Shown here: positions 1-10,050 of the stretch, piece after piece
How the letters are laid out: each line of letters starts with the position of its first letter
Numbering within the stretch: position 1 is the stretch's first letter
Assembly (NCBI GenBank): GCA_017546785.1
Contig: JAFYRW010000048.1
Coordinates: forward strand, 1-64,000
Source of the DNA: Bacteroidaceae bacterium
GTDB lineage: Bacteria; Bacteroidota; Bacteroidia; Bacteroidales; Bacteroidaceae
Direction of reading: 5' to 3'
Length of the DNA stretch: 64,000 bases
Program-made: the position numbers and the translations under genes
The notes under the pieces: model-generated
Databases searched by the model: none
What the model was told of the DNA's origin: nothing
Seen by the model: the letters and a program-made list of their open reading frames with translations, nothing else

Positions 1-37
1 AATAATCGGTTGCAAATAAAATTTGCAACCGATTATT
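1..37 (-). terminator. Intrinsic terminator after the glucosaminidase gene
   Basis: Positions 1-17 and 21-37 form a perfect 17-bp inverted repeat with a 3-nt loop. It lies directly beyond the stop codon of the leftward gene that ends at 38, where its terminator should be. The left edge of the window hides whether a T-tract follows on the minus strand. Confidence 0.8.
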
Positions 38-976
38 TTATCTGAGCCTTACTGCATCGCCCACCCGCAGTTCAACAAACTCCTTATATTGGGGATTCAT
101 CTTCATTATCTTTGAGAGCCTCACCCCATACTTTTGCGATATTGAATGCAGGCAGTCACCCGGCAGTGTCTTGTGGAAATAGTATGGACGCTTGGCCTTA
201 CTATTCTTCTTTTGCAGATATATTATATCACCCGCCTGTATCTTATAGTTTTTGTAAAGGTCGTTATACTTTATCAACTTACGGCGCGACACTCCTGTCT
301 CTTTGGCAAGCGAGGCGAATGTATCGCCATCGTCGGCAACCACATAATAAAGGTCGTTCGATTTATACACCGCACGCATAGAGACGCCCGACAGCTGCTG
401 AGCCGACAACTCTTTGGCAACCTTTTTTGTGGAGTATCTATCGTACTTATCGAGATTGTAACGCTCTATGAGGCTTATCAACTTTTGAGGATAGGCGGGG
501 TCCTCGGCGTAACCGGCCTTTTTCAGTCCCTTTGCCCACCCCTCATAATCGGTTATTTTAAGTTCGAACAGCGAGGAGTAGCGGCTGCGTCCCGTAAGAA
601 ATAGCGAGTGGTCCTCGTAGGAGCCGCGCGGATGGTCGTAGACTCTGAAATAGCAGGTACGTCCATTATCGAACGACGTTGTCTTTTCCCCTTTCCAGCT
701 TTTATCGGCCTTTATTCCAAAATGGTTGTTCGACTTTTTTGTCAGTTCACTATTGCCGGCACCCGACTCCAGCAGTCCCTGCGCAAGAGTGATGCTCGCC
801 GGAATTCTATATTTCTCCATCTGCTCCACCGCAAGAGGATAATATGTAAGCACGTAACGCTCGTAGGAGTCGCGCGCCTGAGAGACCTCATCGGAGAGCG
901 CTGTGCTGCTGCGCTGAGTGGTACAGGAGAATAATAACAGCACAAGAGAGAGTAATGGCAGTTTCTTCTTTATCAT
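38..976 (-). CDS. Exported N-acetylglucosaminidase lipoprotein with two LysM domains
   Basis: Predicted peptidoglycan hydrolase of the glucosaminidase (GH73-like) family, 312 residues. The N-terminus from MIKKKL is a lipoprotein-type signal (hydrophobic LLLFSC, lipid-anchored Cys at about residue 18). The catalytic domain follows at about 45-190, with the family segment ESGAGNSELTKKSNNHFGIK, where the Glu is the expected general acid. Two LysM repeats at about 210-260 and 265-312 should bind glycan strands. An upstream in-frame ATG at 1030 would put 18 extra residues ahead of a good signal peptide, so the start at 976 is preferred. It most likely works at the envelope during cell-wall remodelling. 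It has its own terminator and is divergent from cdd. Confidence 0.88.
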   Translation of the reverse strand: MIKKKLPLLSLVLLLFSCTTQRSSTALSDEVSQARDSYERYVLTYYPLAVEQMEKYRIPASITLAQGLLESGAGNSELTKKSNNHFGIKADKSWKGEKTTSFDNGRTCYFRVYDHPRGSYEDHSLFLTGRSRYSSLFELKITDYEGWAKGLKKAGYAEDPAYPQKLISLIERYNLDKYDRYSTKKVAKELSAQQLSGVSMRAVYKSNDLYYVVADDGDTFASLAKETGVSRRKLIKYNDLYKNYKIQAGDIIYLQKKNSKAKRPYYFHKTLPGDCLHSISQKYGVRLSKIMKMNPQYKEFVELRVGDAVRLR

Positions 977-1066
977 TGTAAATAAGTATTTCCGTTGCAC
1001 AAAATAAATGAAATAATTGCTTATGCGCAAGTATTTGCCTATCTTCGCCTAACTAATAAGCAGAAT

Positions 1067-1549
1067 ATGAGAGAGCTAATCTTGCAATCGAGAGTAAGCG
1101 TCTGCTCCTTTGATGAATTTTCCGAAGAGGACCGACAGCTAATAGATGCCGCACGAGAGGCTGCCACAAGAGGCTATGCCCCCTACTCACGCTTTAATGT
1201 AGGGGCGGCGGTGCGACTCATCGACGGCACAATAGTAACAGGCAACAATCAGGAGAATGCCGCCTACCCATCGGGAATATGCGCCGAGCGCACCGCACTA
1301 TTCTGGGCCGGCTCACAGCACCCCGACAAAGCAGTCGTCACGCTGGCAATAGCCGCACGCAACGACTGCGGAGAGCTTCCTGTACCTATCCCTCCTTGCG
1401 GAGCCTGCCGTCAGGTGATTCTCGAGACTGAGCAGCGCCACAATCGCCCTATGCGCATAATATTGTTCGGTACAAGAGAGAGCTATCTTATTGAGGATGG
1501 TTGCGAAGCGTTGCTTCCTCTGCGTTTCGACGCCGATTTTTTAGAATAG
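1067..1549 (+). CDS. cdd: Cytidine deaminase
   Basis: Pyrimidine salvage enzyme that deaminates cytidine/deoxycytidine to uridine/deoxyuridine in the cytoplasm; 160 residues, the normal length for the homotetrameric type. The zinc site is visible: C72-A73-E74 (catalytic Glu) and the PCGAC pair C111/C114. The N-terminal segment with NVGAAV and the later NAAYPSG stretch are also family features. I chose ATG 1067 over an upstream in-frame ATG at 995 because the domain begins right after it. It is the first gene of a short rightward run with the phosphatase gene (9-nt gap) and ruvC. Confidence 0.93.
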   Translation: MRELILQSRVSVCSFDEFSEEDRQLIDAAREAATRGYAPYSRFNVGAAVRLIDGTIVTGNNQENAAYPSGICAERTALFWAGSQHPDKAVVTLAIAARNDCGELPVPIPPCGACRQVILETEQRHNRPMRIILFGTRESYLIEDGCEALLPLRFDADFLE

Positions 1550-1558
1550 GAAAGAACA

Positions 1559-2038
1559 ATGAAAAACAGTAAAAAGATAATATTCGTGTGTCACGGCAAC
1601 ATTTGCCGTTCACCTATGGCCGAATTTGTGATGAAGCATCTTGTCGCAAAGGAGGGCCTCGAGAATGAATATACAATAGAGTCGGCAGCCACCAGCCGCG
1701 AGGAGATTGGCAACGGCATCTATCCGCCGGCGGCACATACTCTTGCACAGCACAATATTGAGTGCAAGGGACACAGAGCGCGTCAGTTTACCATCGACGA
1801 CTACAACATCAATGACATTGTGGTTGTTATGGAAGATTACAATGTACGCAACCTTTTGCGCATAATAGGATGCGACTGCGACAAGAAAGTGTGGAAACTG
1901 CTCGACTTTGTCGAAGAGACTCCCGCAAAATGTATGGGCAACGATATTTCCGACCCGTGGTATCACGGTAATTTCGACAAGACCTACAAGGAGATTCTTG
2001 CCGGATGCAAGGGCCTTGTAAAGTTCATCGGACAATGA
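1559..2038 (+). CDS. Low-molecular-weight protein-tyrosine phosphatase
   Basis: 159-residue cytosolic phosphatase of the LMW-PTP/arsenate-reductase-like fold. The P-loop CHGNICRS (nucleophile C11, phosphate-binding R17) is at the N-terminus and the general-acid loop SDPWYHGNF is near residue 131, both complete, so it should be active. Physiological substrates cannot be told from sequence. In capsule loci such enzymes dephosphorylate Wzc-type kinases, but no such genes are adjacent here. Its stop overlaps the ruvC start by 4 nt (ATGA), implying co-translation. Confidence 0.9.
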   Translation: MKNSKKIIFVCHGNICRSPMAEFVMKHLVAKEGLENEYTIESAATSREEIGNGIYPPAAHTLAQHNIECKGHRARQFTIDDYNINDIVVVMEDYNVRNLLRIIGCDCDKKVWKLLDFVEETPAKCMGNDISDPWYHGNFDKTYKEILAGCKGLVKFIGQ

Positions 2039-2616
2039 GTATACAAAAAGTCACACCCCCCTGCGACGACAGGGTGATTATGGGCATTGACCCTGGAACA
2101 AACATTATGGGTTATGCTTTTATAGGCGTGAACGGCAACCGTGCACGTCTTATTGCTATGGGTGTCATCGACCTTAGAAAGTGTAAGGACTCGTATATGA
2201 AATTGGGCGAGATTTTTACACGCGTGCAGGGGCTTATTGCATCGTTTCTTCCCGACGAGCTTGCCATAGAGGCCCCCTTCTTTGGAAAGAATGTGCAAAG
2301 TATGCTTAAATTGGGACGTGCGCAGGGAGTAGCCATTGCTGCGGCTATCAGCCGTCAAGTTCCTATACACGAATATGCACCGTTAAAGATTAAGATGGCA
2401 ATAACAGGCAACGGCTCGGCATCGAAAGAGCAGGTAGCCGATATGTTACGCCGGATGCTCAATATATCGAGCGATGAGATGCCTCATTTTATGGATGCCA
2501 CCGATGCTCTAGGAGCTGCCTTTTGCCATTTCATACAACGCGGAAAGCCAACGAGCGAGAAGAAATATTCGTCGTGGGCCGACTTTGCGGCAAAGAATCC
2601 CGGCAAGATTTCTTAA
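2035..2616 (+). CDS. ruvC: Crossover junction endodeoxyribonuclease RuvC
   Basis: Host Holliday-junction resolvase, 193 residues. It acts as a dimer with RuvAB branch migration to nick symmetric strands. Acidic active-site residues are visible: D19 in MGIDPGT, E79 in [10 protein letters not shown], and the C-terminal DATDALGAA cluster. The N-terminus has about ten residues more than usual before the first beta strand. The ATGA overlap with the phosphatase gene fixes the start at 2035. It ends 9 nt before the convergent PorE-like gene. Confidence 0.93.
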   Translation: MSIQKVTPPCDDRVIMGIDPGTNIMGYAFIGVNGNRARLIAMGVIDLRKCKDSYMKLGEIFTRVQGLIASFLPDELAIEAPFFGKNVQSMLKLGRAQGVAIAAAISRQVPIHEYAPLKIKMAITGNGSASKEQVADMLRRMLNISSDEMPHFMDATDALGAAFCHFIQRGKPTSEKKYSSWADFAAKNPGKIS

Positions 2617-2625
2617 AAAAAGCCG

Positions 2626-4614
2626 TTACTCGTAGAGTCGGTAGGTTGTTCTCAGCACCTGAAATTCGGTGCGTCTGTTAAGCTGATGACAAATTTCCTG
2701 CTGTTCCTCGTCGGGAAGCGCCTTTATAAAAGCCTCATCAAGAATATCGCCCTCCTTTAGGAAAGGATACTCCTCGCATATTTTCTTTGTGGCGTTTTTG
2801 GGCTTTTCTTCGCCGTATCCTACGGGGGTGAGTCGCGCAGCATCTATTCCCTTGTCTATAAGATATTTTACCACCGACTCGGCACGTTCCTGAGACAATT
2901 TAAGGTTATACTCGTCGCGGCCTCTAAAGTCGCAATGCGAACTGAGTTCAATGGTTACATTGGGGTTAAGCTCAAGCATATTGACAAGCTCATCGAGCGA
3001 CGTTGCCGATTCAGCTGTCAATGTTGCCTTGTTGAATTCATAGAAGATATTCTCTATCAGCACGGGACGGGTAATAGTAGGCAGTTCAAAATTGAGATTA
3101 TACATTCGTCTGCCCTCGACTGAGTCGGTCTTAAGCTCTTGCATAGCATTAAGATAGCCTTTGCAGGTTCCCAAAAGCACATATTCCACTCCGGGATTCA
3201 CCCGCACGCTGTACGAGCCGTCGTTCATCACTCCGAAGCTGCTGTTTGTGCCGTCGTTGCCTATCATTCTTATTATGCCGTCGGGTAGTTCATAGCCATC
3301 TTTCTCGTATATCCAGCCACTGAGAATATGCACCGTCTCGGGGAGGAAGAAAGAGTATATGTGGTCCCAGCCGCGAGCATCGCCTCTGTTCGACGAAAAA
3401 TAACCGCGATAGAGTCCGGGAGCGAATGTTATTCCAAAATCATCGCCATTGGAATTTATCGGAGCCATCATATTGCTCACCTGCCACAGTGTGTCGCCCT
3501 GAAGCGTTGCGCAGAAAATATCGAGGCCGCCCATTCCCGGATAGCCGTTGGACGAGAAAAAAAGTTCCCCTTTGGGGCCGAACGAGGGAAAAAGTTCGTC
3601 GCAGTCGGTATTTATTCCTGCGCCAATATTCTCGACGATGCCCTCGAGACTCTTGTTCTTACCAATATAATAGCGCCAAATGTCGAACCCTCCTTGACCG
3701 CCCGACATATTAGAGGAGAAGTAGAGCCACTCGCTGTCGGGAGAGACTGCCGGATGGGCATACGACGAGAGGGTGTCAGAGGATATTATTATCTTTTCGG
3801 GGGCACCCCAAGCTGCGTCGCTGCGGGTACTGCGGTACAATTCTGCGTAACGGGGAAATTCAGGGTCGGTTGTGCAGCGTGTAAAATACATTACCTTACC
3901 GTCGGGAGTAAAGGCGCAGGCTCCATCCTCGAATTCGCTGTTAATCTCGGCGTCAATCTTTTCGGTCTTTTGCCATTTGCCATTCTCGTCGCGCTTATTC
4001 ATAAAAAAGTCGGCGCACTTTTGCCCTGTAATGCCACTTATCTCATCGCCTTTGGCCTCTTTGCGGGTAGAGGTAAACATTATCATTGTTGTATCGGCAC
4101 CTACATACGTTGGACAATAGTCGCTACGCTGGCCGTTAAGCTCGACAGCCTTTTTGACAATGTAACGGGTGGGATTCTTTTTCCACTCTTGCGACTGCAG
4201 GGCTGTCTGAAGGCCCATTTGTGCTATGTGGTCGTCAGAAACCTGCTCGAGATATTTCTCGTAGCTCTTTATGGCAGCCTTATATTCGCCACACTCCAAT
4301 TGCGCCGCTGCCAGAGAGCGGTAAAGCAGAGAATCGGGATATTTGTAACGAATAGCATTCTGATAAGATGCCGCCGCGCGCTGCGGATTATTCGAGCGGC
4401 GATAACATTCGGCCATTTTCCAAGCAACCTCTCCACGCTTCGCCTTGTCCTTTGCCGATATTTGAGTATAGGCTTTTCGATACTGTTTGGCTGCATCGAA
4501 ATATTCATTTATAGCAAACAGTTGCTCGCCTTTGCGTATAGCCTTACCGCTGCTGCACGAAACGGCAATCGTCAGTGCAACAAAGTAAATTATATATAGT
4601 GCTGTCCTTTTCAT
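2626..4614 (-). CDS. PorE-like TPR / beta-propeller / OmpA outer-membrane lipoprotein
   Basis: 662 residues. In order: a signal ending in a lipobox-like VSCSS (about residues 15-20), TPR-like helices (about 25-140), a PD40/WD40-type propeller with repeated 'YFSSN' blades (about 150-420), a small carboxypeptidase-regulatory-like beta domain (about 430-510), and an OmpA C-terminal peptidoglycan-binding domain (about 525-640, with SSHCDFRG and LSQERAESVVKYL). This order is that of PorE, a type IX secretion accessory lipoprotein that anchors the machinery to peptidoglycan in Bacteroidetes. The function is inferred from architecture, and other OmpA/PD40 proteins share it. An ATG nine bases upstream (4623) is an alternative start. 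Confidence 0.85.
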   Translation of the reverse strand: MKRTALYIIYFVALTIAVSCSSGKAIRKGEQLFAINEYFDAAKQYRKAYTQISAKDKAKRGEVAWKMAECYRRSNNPQRAAASYQNAIRYKYPDSLLYRSLAAAQLECGEYKAAIKSYEKYLEQVSDDHIAQMGLQTALQSQEWKKNPTRYIVKKAVELNGQRSDYCPTYVGADTTMIMFTSTRKEAKGDEISGITGQKCADFFMNKRDENGKWQKTEKIDAEINSEFEDGACAFTPDGKVMYFTRCTTDPEFPRYAELYRSTRSDAAWGAPEKIIISSDTLSSYAHPAVSPDSEWLYFSSNMSGGQGGFDIWRYYIGKNKSLEGIVENIGAGINTDCDELFPSFGPKGELFFSSNGYPGMGGLDIFCATLQGDTLWQVSNMMAPINSNGDDFGITFAPGLYRGYFSSNRGDARGWDHIYSFFLPETVHILSGWIYEKDGYELPDGIIRMIGNDGTNSSFGVMNDGSYSVRVNPGVEYVLLGTCKGYLNAMQELKTDSVEGRRMYNLNFELPTITRPVLIENIFYEFNKATLTAESATSLDELVNMLELNPNVTIELSSHCDFRGRDEYNLKLSQERAESVVKYLIDKGIDAARLTPVGYGEEKPKNATKKICEEYPFLKEGDILDEAFIKALPDEEQQEICHQLNRRTEFQVLRTTYRLYE

Positions 4615-4937
4615 TCTAAGCATTGCAATAATGGCAGATATGCGCGCGTACTTATAATAACTACAAATTCGGTCTTTTATTGTGTGCGGGGCGAAACAAC
4701 TCTTTTTTACACCTTTTAGACAACCTTAAATTTTATTTTGTTTTTTAGGCAATTGCAGCAAAAAGCGACATTAAGGAGCAAAAATACACACTTCTTAATT
4801 CTTGATTATTAGCTCTTTATAATATTTTCTTTATAATATTTTCTTTATAATATTTTCTTTATAATTTAGCAAAAAATTTTAGCCATAAAACAGCTATAAA
4901 AAACTATAGAACAACTAAAATTCCACTTTATTTTTTT
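4615..4937. promoter_or_regulatory. AT-rich divergent intergenic region
   Basis: 323 bp between the divergent PorE-like and glycosidase genes. It is very AT-rich, particularly 4,700-4,937. The only distinct structure is the 14-bp tandem repeat listed separately. No clear TAnnTTTG promoter was found, although promoters for both genes must lie here. Confidence 0.5.
4815..4867. repeat. 14-bp tandem repeat upstream of the sialidase/GH123 gene
   Basis: The unit CTTTATAATATTTT occurs three times exactly (4815, 4829, 4843) and then as a partial fourth copy. It ends about 70 bp before the start codon of the large secreted glycosidase. The unit contains TATAATA-like sequence, so a change in copy number could alter promoter spacing. 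That is inference. Confidence 0.85.
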
Positions 4938-7900
4938 ATGAAAAAATTATCATTTTTCTTGATTTTGTTGGTGACAAGCTGCTTAGTCTCTGTTGCACAG
5001 AACACAGACTACAGCGTATCGCACGGAGCGAACGTAAACATCACCCACGACACACACTACCCCAAGCAGGTAAGTATAGCGGGTACACACACCCAGAAGC
5101 AGGTGCTCAACAACATTGCATCGGCACCCGGTTGCGCTGCATATTTTGACAAGACAGCAACAGTGTTTACCGTAAAAGCCGGTGAGACCGTCACTCCCGA
5201 CATTGTAATAAACGGCGCTTGGATGCACGGTTACGTTTACGTAGACTGGAACAACAACAAGCAGTTCGACGTAAAGATTGAGGGAACAGGCCCCTACACA
5301 AAAGGATCGGGCAACGAGCTTATGTGCTGGTCGCTCTATGGACATAATACCGACGGCGACAGCGGCTGGAACAGCGACGGCGTTCAACTTAACGGCGGTA
5401 ACGTGCTTACACCCGGTTCGTTCAAGGTTCCCGCTGGACTCGAGGATGGCTCAACCTACCGTATGCGCTACAAGGTTGAGTGGAACAGCATAAATGCTGC
5501 CGGTGAGCCGGGAAACAAATTCATTACAGACGGTGGCTCTATAATTGACGTTACACTGAAAATATCGGGCACAGCCGAGGAAGGCGAGGAGATTGTTGCC
5601 GATTATCCTTTGGAGGATTACGAGGAGCCTCGAGTAGGCACAACACCCAACAGTTCAGTGTGGAACAAATTACCCGACGGACTACAGGCTACGTGGGGCT
5701 CACGCGACGTACACTACTCGTTGCACGAGGTTCCTCAGGATATTCAAAAGGACGAGACTACACTCTATGCGTGGCGAGGCGAGCGTGCCAACGTTCAGGC
5801 TGTGCTATATAGCAAGAGCGACCAGGGTACATTGTCGGTGCGTATGAGCGAATGGAAAAAGGACAACAAGGCAACAGGAATAAATGCTGCCGAGGCACGA
5901 TTCGTGAATTATGTAATAACAGACAATTTCGACGCTTGCGGCAACAATCCTATGACAGAGCCCGAGTGGTTGGTAGCCGATGTGATAAACATTGACAAGC
6001 CCCACACTGTACCTGCAATGGAGACACGCCCCGTGTGGTGTACTGTAGAGGTTCCCCGCGATGCAAAGGCCGGAACATATGTTTCTCTGTTGGAGATTGT
6101 GGACAGCAGCAACAAGGTAGTAAAGAGCCTCACATTGAACATAAATGTAGTGGACCGCACATTGCCCACCGTTGCCGAGCAGAAATTCCATCTTGACTTC
6201 TGGCAGCAGCCCTACTCTGTGAGCCGTTACCACAAGGTTGAGCGTTGGAGCAACGACCATATTGAGGCTCTGCGCCCCTATCTTAAGGCATTGGGACGCG
6301 CAGGACAGCGCACCGTTTCGGCAATTATGTTCTACGAGCCTTGGGGCGAACAGACTCATATTCCCGACCGCTTTGAGCCTATGGTTCAGACAACAAAGAA
6401 GAGCAACGGCGAGTGGGCATACGACTACACCGTATTTGACAAATATGTTGAATTGTGTGAGGAGTGCGGAATAAGCAAGCAGATTAACTGCTTCAGTATG
6501 GTTCCCTGGGATATGAGCTTCCGCTACTACGACGAGGCAAGCGACTCATACAAGAACATCACAACAACCACAGGCACTACCGTGTACCGCGAATTGTGGA
6601 CAAGCTTCTTGACTGCATTCAAAGAGCATCTTATAAAGAAAGGATGGTTCGAAAAGACCAATATTGCAATGGACGAGCGTGCCGAGAGTGATATGCTCAA
6701 CGCATATAATATTGCAAACTCTTTGGGATTCAAGATGGCATTGGCCGGAAACTACCACTCTTCGCTCTGCGACAAATTGCAGGACTTCTGCGTGGCATTG
6801 GGACAGGACAAGCTATTCACTGCCGACCAACTAGCATCGCGCAAGGCAAAGAATCAGGTAACGACTGTGTACACAAGCTGCTCTAACGCCGAGCCTAACA
6901 TATACACAAACTCCTACCCTGCCGAGGCAACCTTCCTGCCCATATACGCAGCAGCCAACAATATCGATGGCTACCTACACTGGGCGTGGATTAACTGGGA
7001 CGAGGACCCGCTTACTGACAGCCGTTACCGCAAGTTCGGTTCGGGCGACACATACTGCTACTATCCCAACCGTTCGAGCGTACGCTTCGAGCGTCTCATA
7101 GAGGGTATTCATCAGTACGAGAAGATTCAGATTCTTAGAGAGGAGTACAAGAACAATGCCGACAAGCTCAACACATTGAATGCATTGCTCTCTCGATTCG
7201 AGGGACACGGCGTTGCCGGCGAGCAGTGTGCAAAATATGTCAATGACATTGAGAATTACCTCAACGGATTAGACGTTGCCGTTCCCGAGCCTACCGACGT
7301 AACAACAGGATACTATCATATTATAGGAAAGGATGCTTCTCGTGCCGAGTATCTATACAACAATGCATTGCACAGCGGCAACGGCAACCGTTTCACATTG
7401 CAGTCAAATTCAGTGGTAAATACCAACAATGGTATATGGCACATTACAGTAAACGGCAACAAGCTCACCGTGAAGAACGGTGACGGTAACCCTATGGTAG
7501 CAGGAGCAAACTGGGGCAGCAGCGTCGATGGTACATTCAAAGAGCTTACAATTGGCAAGACCACCGATGTTGGCGAGTTCCGCTACTACTATTTTACCGA
7601 GGCGATAAACTGTACCAACGGTGGAGCGAACTTTAAATTGAACGGCGCCGACTTTATCACTACGTGGGCATCGGGTGGCGCAACAGCTGACGACAACCAG
7701 TGGCGATTCGAGACTGTAGACGTTGAAGGAATGAACATCTACGACGTTGCTATTGAGGCTGACAAGGATGTTTATGTAAGCTACACTCGTGGCGCAACAA
7801 CCGAGAATGCCTTCGACGGCGGATTCTTTATCACAGCAGGCGAGATTACAGCCGACGACCTTACCGTAAAGGTGGTAGGCAACATTGTAGAGGGTGCCGA

Positions 7901-9968
7901 CATTGAGGTTAAAGGAAAAAGCATCAAGGTATCCAATGTATCATTGGCTGCAACACCCGAAAAGATTGACCTTTTCAATACCAGCAAAGGCGACGGAGTA
8001 ATTCCTCCCTATCGTATCCCCGGAATCTCGACAACAAGGTCGGGACGACTGATAACAACAGCAGCGCGTCTAGTGTGCGGTACCGACCCGGGCTTTGGTC
8101 AGGTAGACGTAGTATGCCGCACAAGCGACGACCACGGAAAAACGTGGAGTCCTATTAGAGAAGTTGCAGTCGGCACAGGTATTACATCGGCTACAGAGAA
8201 TTATTTTGACACAGCATTCGGCGACCCCGCCGTTGTTGCCGACCGCACAAGCGACGAGATTGCCATTATTGCTGTTGCCGGCTGTACAGTGTATACCAAC
8301 GGCAATACCACACGTCAGAATCCTAACCTTGTAGCACTTATCATAAGCAAGGACAATGGCGAAACGTGGGAGAAACCCGTAGATATTACCGAGGGCATAT
8401 ACAGCCTTTTCGACAGCGGTAACCCCATTCAGGCAGCCTTTGTCGGCGGAGGAAAAGTATTCCAGAGCCGCTTGGTTAAGAAGGACAAATATTATCGTCT
8501 GTATGCAGCAATGTGCGCACGCCCCAACGGTAACCGCGTCATCTACTCCGATGACTTTGGTAGAACGTGGCAAGCACTCGGAGGAGCATCGGCACTGCCC
8601 GCTCCCGGCGGCGACGAGCCTAAATGCGAGGAGCTGCCCGACGGTAGAGTAATTCTGTCGAGCCGTGTAGGCGGTGGACGTATTTACAACATCTACACAT
8701 ACAGCAACACTCTCGAGGGTGAGGGTGAGTGGAGTACATCGGTAAAGAGTACTTTCGAGGGTTCGGGACACGGAGCAGGCGGCAACTCAACCAACGGAGA
8801 GATTCTTATTGTGCCTGTACAGCGTAACAGCGACAAGAAGGAGATGTATCTTGCACTGCAGTCTCTCCCCACAGGAAGCGGACGCTCAAACGTAGGTATC
8901 TTCTACAAGGAGCTTACCGACCTTAGCGACATTAACACTGTTGCAAACTTTGCGAAAGACTGGAACGGGTTCTACGAGGTAACCACCAAAGCATCGGCAT
9001 ATAGTTCTCTCGACCTACAGGCCGACGACAAGATTGGATTCATCTACGAGGAGACACTCACCGGCTGGGGCAAACGTCCTAATCCTGTATCGACAAGCTT
9101 TCCCACAGGAGCAGGAGAGCATAATTTCGATGGATTCGACAATATTTACGTTGCCTACACTCTAGAGTATATCACAAACGGCGAGTATAGCCTGAAGAGA
9201 AGCGTGAATCGTGGAGCATTCGTAAAGAGCTATCTTAACGCACTGACAGCCGAGGCAAAAGTATCGGACGAGATTAAGAATGGTGTCTACAATGCCATAA
9301 ACGCATTGGGCACAGAGCCTACTCCCGCACAGATTGACAATATATACACTCTTCTGGCATCGGACAAGCCTGCCGACCAGTGGGACGGCAAGATTCTCAC
9401 CTTTACCAACTTACAGAAGAACGGCACAGAGTACACATTGTACATTGACGGTAGCAACAAGCTCAATATAAGCAATTCGACAGCAGAGGAGCTTGGCGCC
9501 GACGCTGAGTTTCTGTGCAAGAAGGAGAAGAGCGGCAAATACAGCTTTTACAACGAGGGCAAAAGCCTCTATATGATATGGAGAGCAGGCAACAACTACG
9601 GCTACAACAACAATAGCGGAACGTTATCTACCTACAATGCCTCATACTGCGACTGGAGCATCAACGACGGCAGCGAGGGATTAGCCGACTCATACTATCT
9701 TATGAGCAAGAGAAACGACGGCTCAACCGACGGTGCGTTGATTATCCTCAGCAGTGGAGTGTTCGACTCTTGGTCGAGCGGCGTCGGATACACCGACAAT
9801 TACAGTAACCTTTTTCGTATCGACACAAGAATTGTCGAGACAGGAATTGAGGAGATTGCCGCCGCACGCCCTTTTGCTGAGAGGATATACGACCTTATGG
9901 GCCGCAAGGTAGAGCACCCCACCAAAGGAATTTATATTATAGACGGCAAAGTGGTATACATTAAGTAA
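4938..9968 (+). CDS. Secreted two-enzyme glycosidase: GH123-like hexosaminidase plus GH33 sialidase
   Basis: 1,676-residue exported protein. After a signal peptide (residues 1-20) comes a GEVED-like beta domain (about 60-210), then a DUF4091/GH123-like catalytic region (about 330-780) with the acidic motif MDERAES near 578, a link with lectin-like beta modules, and a GH33 sialidase propeller (about 1,020-1,420). The sialidase shows the arginine motif YRIPG and three Asp boxes (SDDHGKTW, SKDNGETW, SDDFGRTW). The last 30 residues (YDLMGRKV...KGIYIIDGK) resemble the short C-terminal sorting-type tails of secreted Bacteroidetes proteins. GH123 enzymes release beta-GalNAc and GH33 enzymes release terminal sialic acid, so the fusion should strip host glycans such as mucin or gangliosides. 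Cell-surface display or secretion is inferred. Confidence 0.88.
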   Translation: MKKLSFFLILLVTSCLVSVAQNTDYSVSHGANVNITHDTHYPKQVSIAGTHTQKQVLNNIASAPGCAAYFDKTATVFTVKAGETVTPDIVINGAWMHGYVYVDWNNNKQFDVKIEGTGPYTKGSGNELMCWSLYGHNTDGDSGWNSDGVQLNGGNVLTPGSFKVPAGLEDGSTYRMRYKVEWNSINAAGEPGNKFITDGGSIIDVTLKISGTAEEGEEIVADYPLEDYEEPRVGTTPNSSVWNKLPDGLQATWGSRDVHYSLHEVPQDIQKDETTLYAWRGERANVQAVLYSKSDQGTLSVRMSEWKKDNKATGINAAEARFVNYVITDNFDACGNNPMTEPEWLVADVINIDKPHTVPAMETRPVWCTVEVPRDAKAGTYVSLLEIVDSSNKVVKSLTLNINVVDRTLPTVAEQKFHLDFWQQPYSVSRYHKVERWSNDHIEALRPYLKALGRAGQRTVSAIMFYEPWGEQTHIPDRFEPMVQTTKKSNGEWAYDYTVFDKYVELCEECGISKQINCFSMVPWDMSFRYYDEASDSYKNITTTTGTTVYRELWTSFLTAFKEHLIKKGWFEKTNIAMDERAESDMLNAYNIANSLGFKMALAGNYHSSLCDKLQDFCVALGQDKLFTADQLASRKAKNQVTTVYTSCSNAEPNIYTNSYPAEATFLPIYAAANNIDGYLHWAWINWDEDPLTDSRYRKFGSGDTYCYYPNRSSVRFERLIEGIHQYEKIQILREEYKNNADKLNTLNALLSRFEGHGVAGEQCAKYVNDIENYLNGLDVAVPEPTDVTTGYYHIIGKDASRAEYLYNNALHSGNGNRFTLQSNSVVNTNNGIWHITVNGNKLTVKNGDGNPMVAGANWGSSVDGTFKELTIGKTTDVGEFRYYYFTEAINCTNGGANFKLNGADFITTWASGGATADDNQWRFETVDVEGMNIYDVAIEADKDVYVSYTRGATTENAFDGGFFITAGEITADDLTVKVVGNIVEGADIEVKGKSIKVSNVSLAATPEKIDLFNTSKGDGVIPPYRIPGISTTRSGRLITTAARLVCGTDPGFGQVDVVCRTSDDHGKTWSPIREVAVGTGITSATENYFDTAFGDPAVVADRTSDEIAIIAVAGCTVYTNGNTTRQNPNLVALIISKDNGETWEKPVDITEGIYSLFDSGNPIQAAFVGGGKVFQSRLVKKDKYYRLYAAMCARPNGNRVIYSDDFGRTWQALGGASALPAPGGDEPKCEELPDGRVILSSRVGGGRIYNIYTYSNTLEGEGEWSTSVKSTFEGSGHGAGGNSTNGEILIVPVQRNSDKKEMYLALQSLPTGSGRSNVGIFYKELTDLSDINTVANFAKDWNGFYEVTTKASAYSSLDLQADDKIGFIYEETLTGWGKRPNPVSTSFPTGAGEHNFDGFDNIYVAYTLEYITNGEYSLKRSVNRGAFVKSYLNALTAEAKVSDEIKNGVYNAINALGTEPTPAQIDNIYTLLASDKPADQWDGKILTFTNLQKNGTEYTLYIDGSNKLNISNSTAEELGADAEFLCKKEKSGKYSFYNEGKSLYMIWRAGNNYGYNNNSGTLSTYNASYCDWSINDGSEGLADSYYLMSKRNDGSTDGALIILSSGVFDSWSSGVGYTDNYSNLFRIDTRIVETGIEEIAAARPFAERIYDLMGRKVEHPTKGIYIIDGKVVYIK

Positions 9969-9990
9969 AGATTAAGTATCCACAAATAGA

Positions 9991-10030
9991 TAATGGTTCA
10001 GAATCTTAGGATTCTGAACCATTATTTTAT
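9991..10030 (+). terminator. Intrinsic terminator after the glycosidase gene
   Basis: A perfect 15-bp inverted repeat (9991-10005 with 10010-10024, loop TTAG) is followed by TTTTAT, 22 bp after the glycosidase stop. Confidence 0.9.
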
Positions 10031-10050
10031 ATAGTGCTATTTTGGCTTAT

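Noticed and set aside
3328-4599. Long open frame antisense to the PorE-like gene
   Set aside because: Shadow of a strongly coding opposite strand; no start signal and unnatural composition.
8070-8771. Leftward frame inside the sialidase gene
   Set aside because: Antisense of the Asp-box region, Cys/Val-rich shadow typical of reversed codons.
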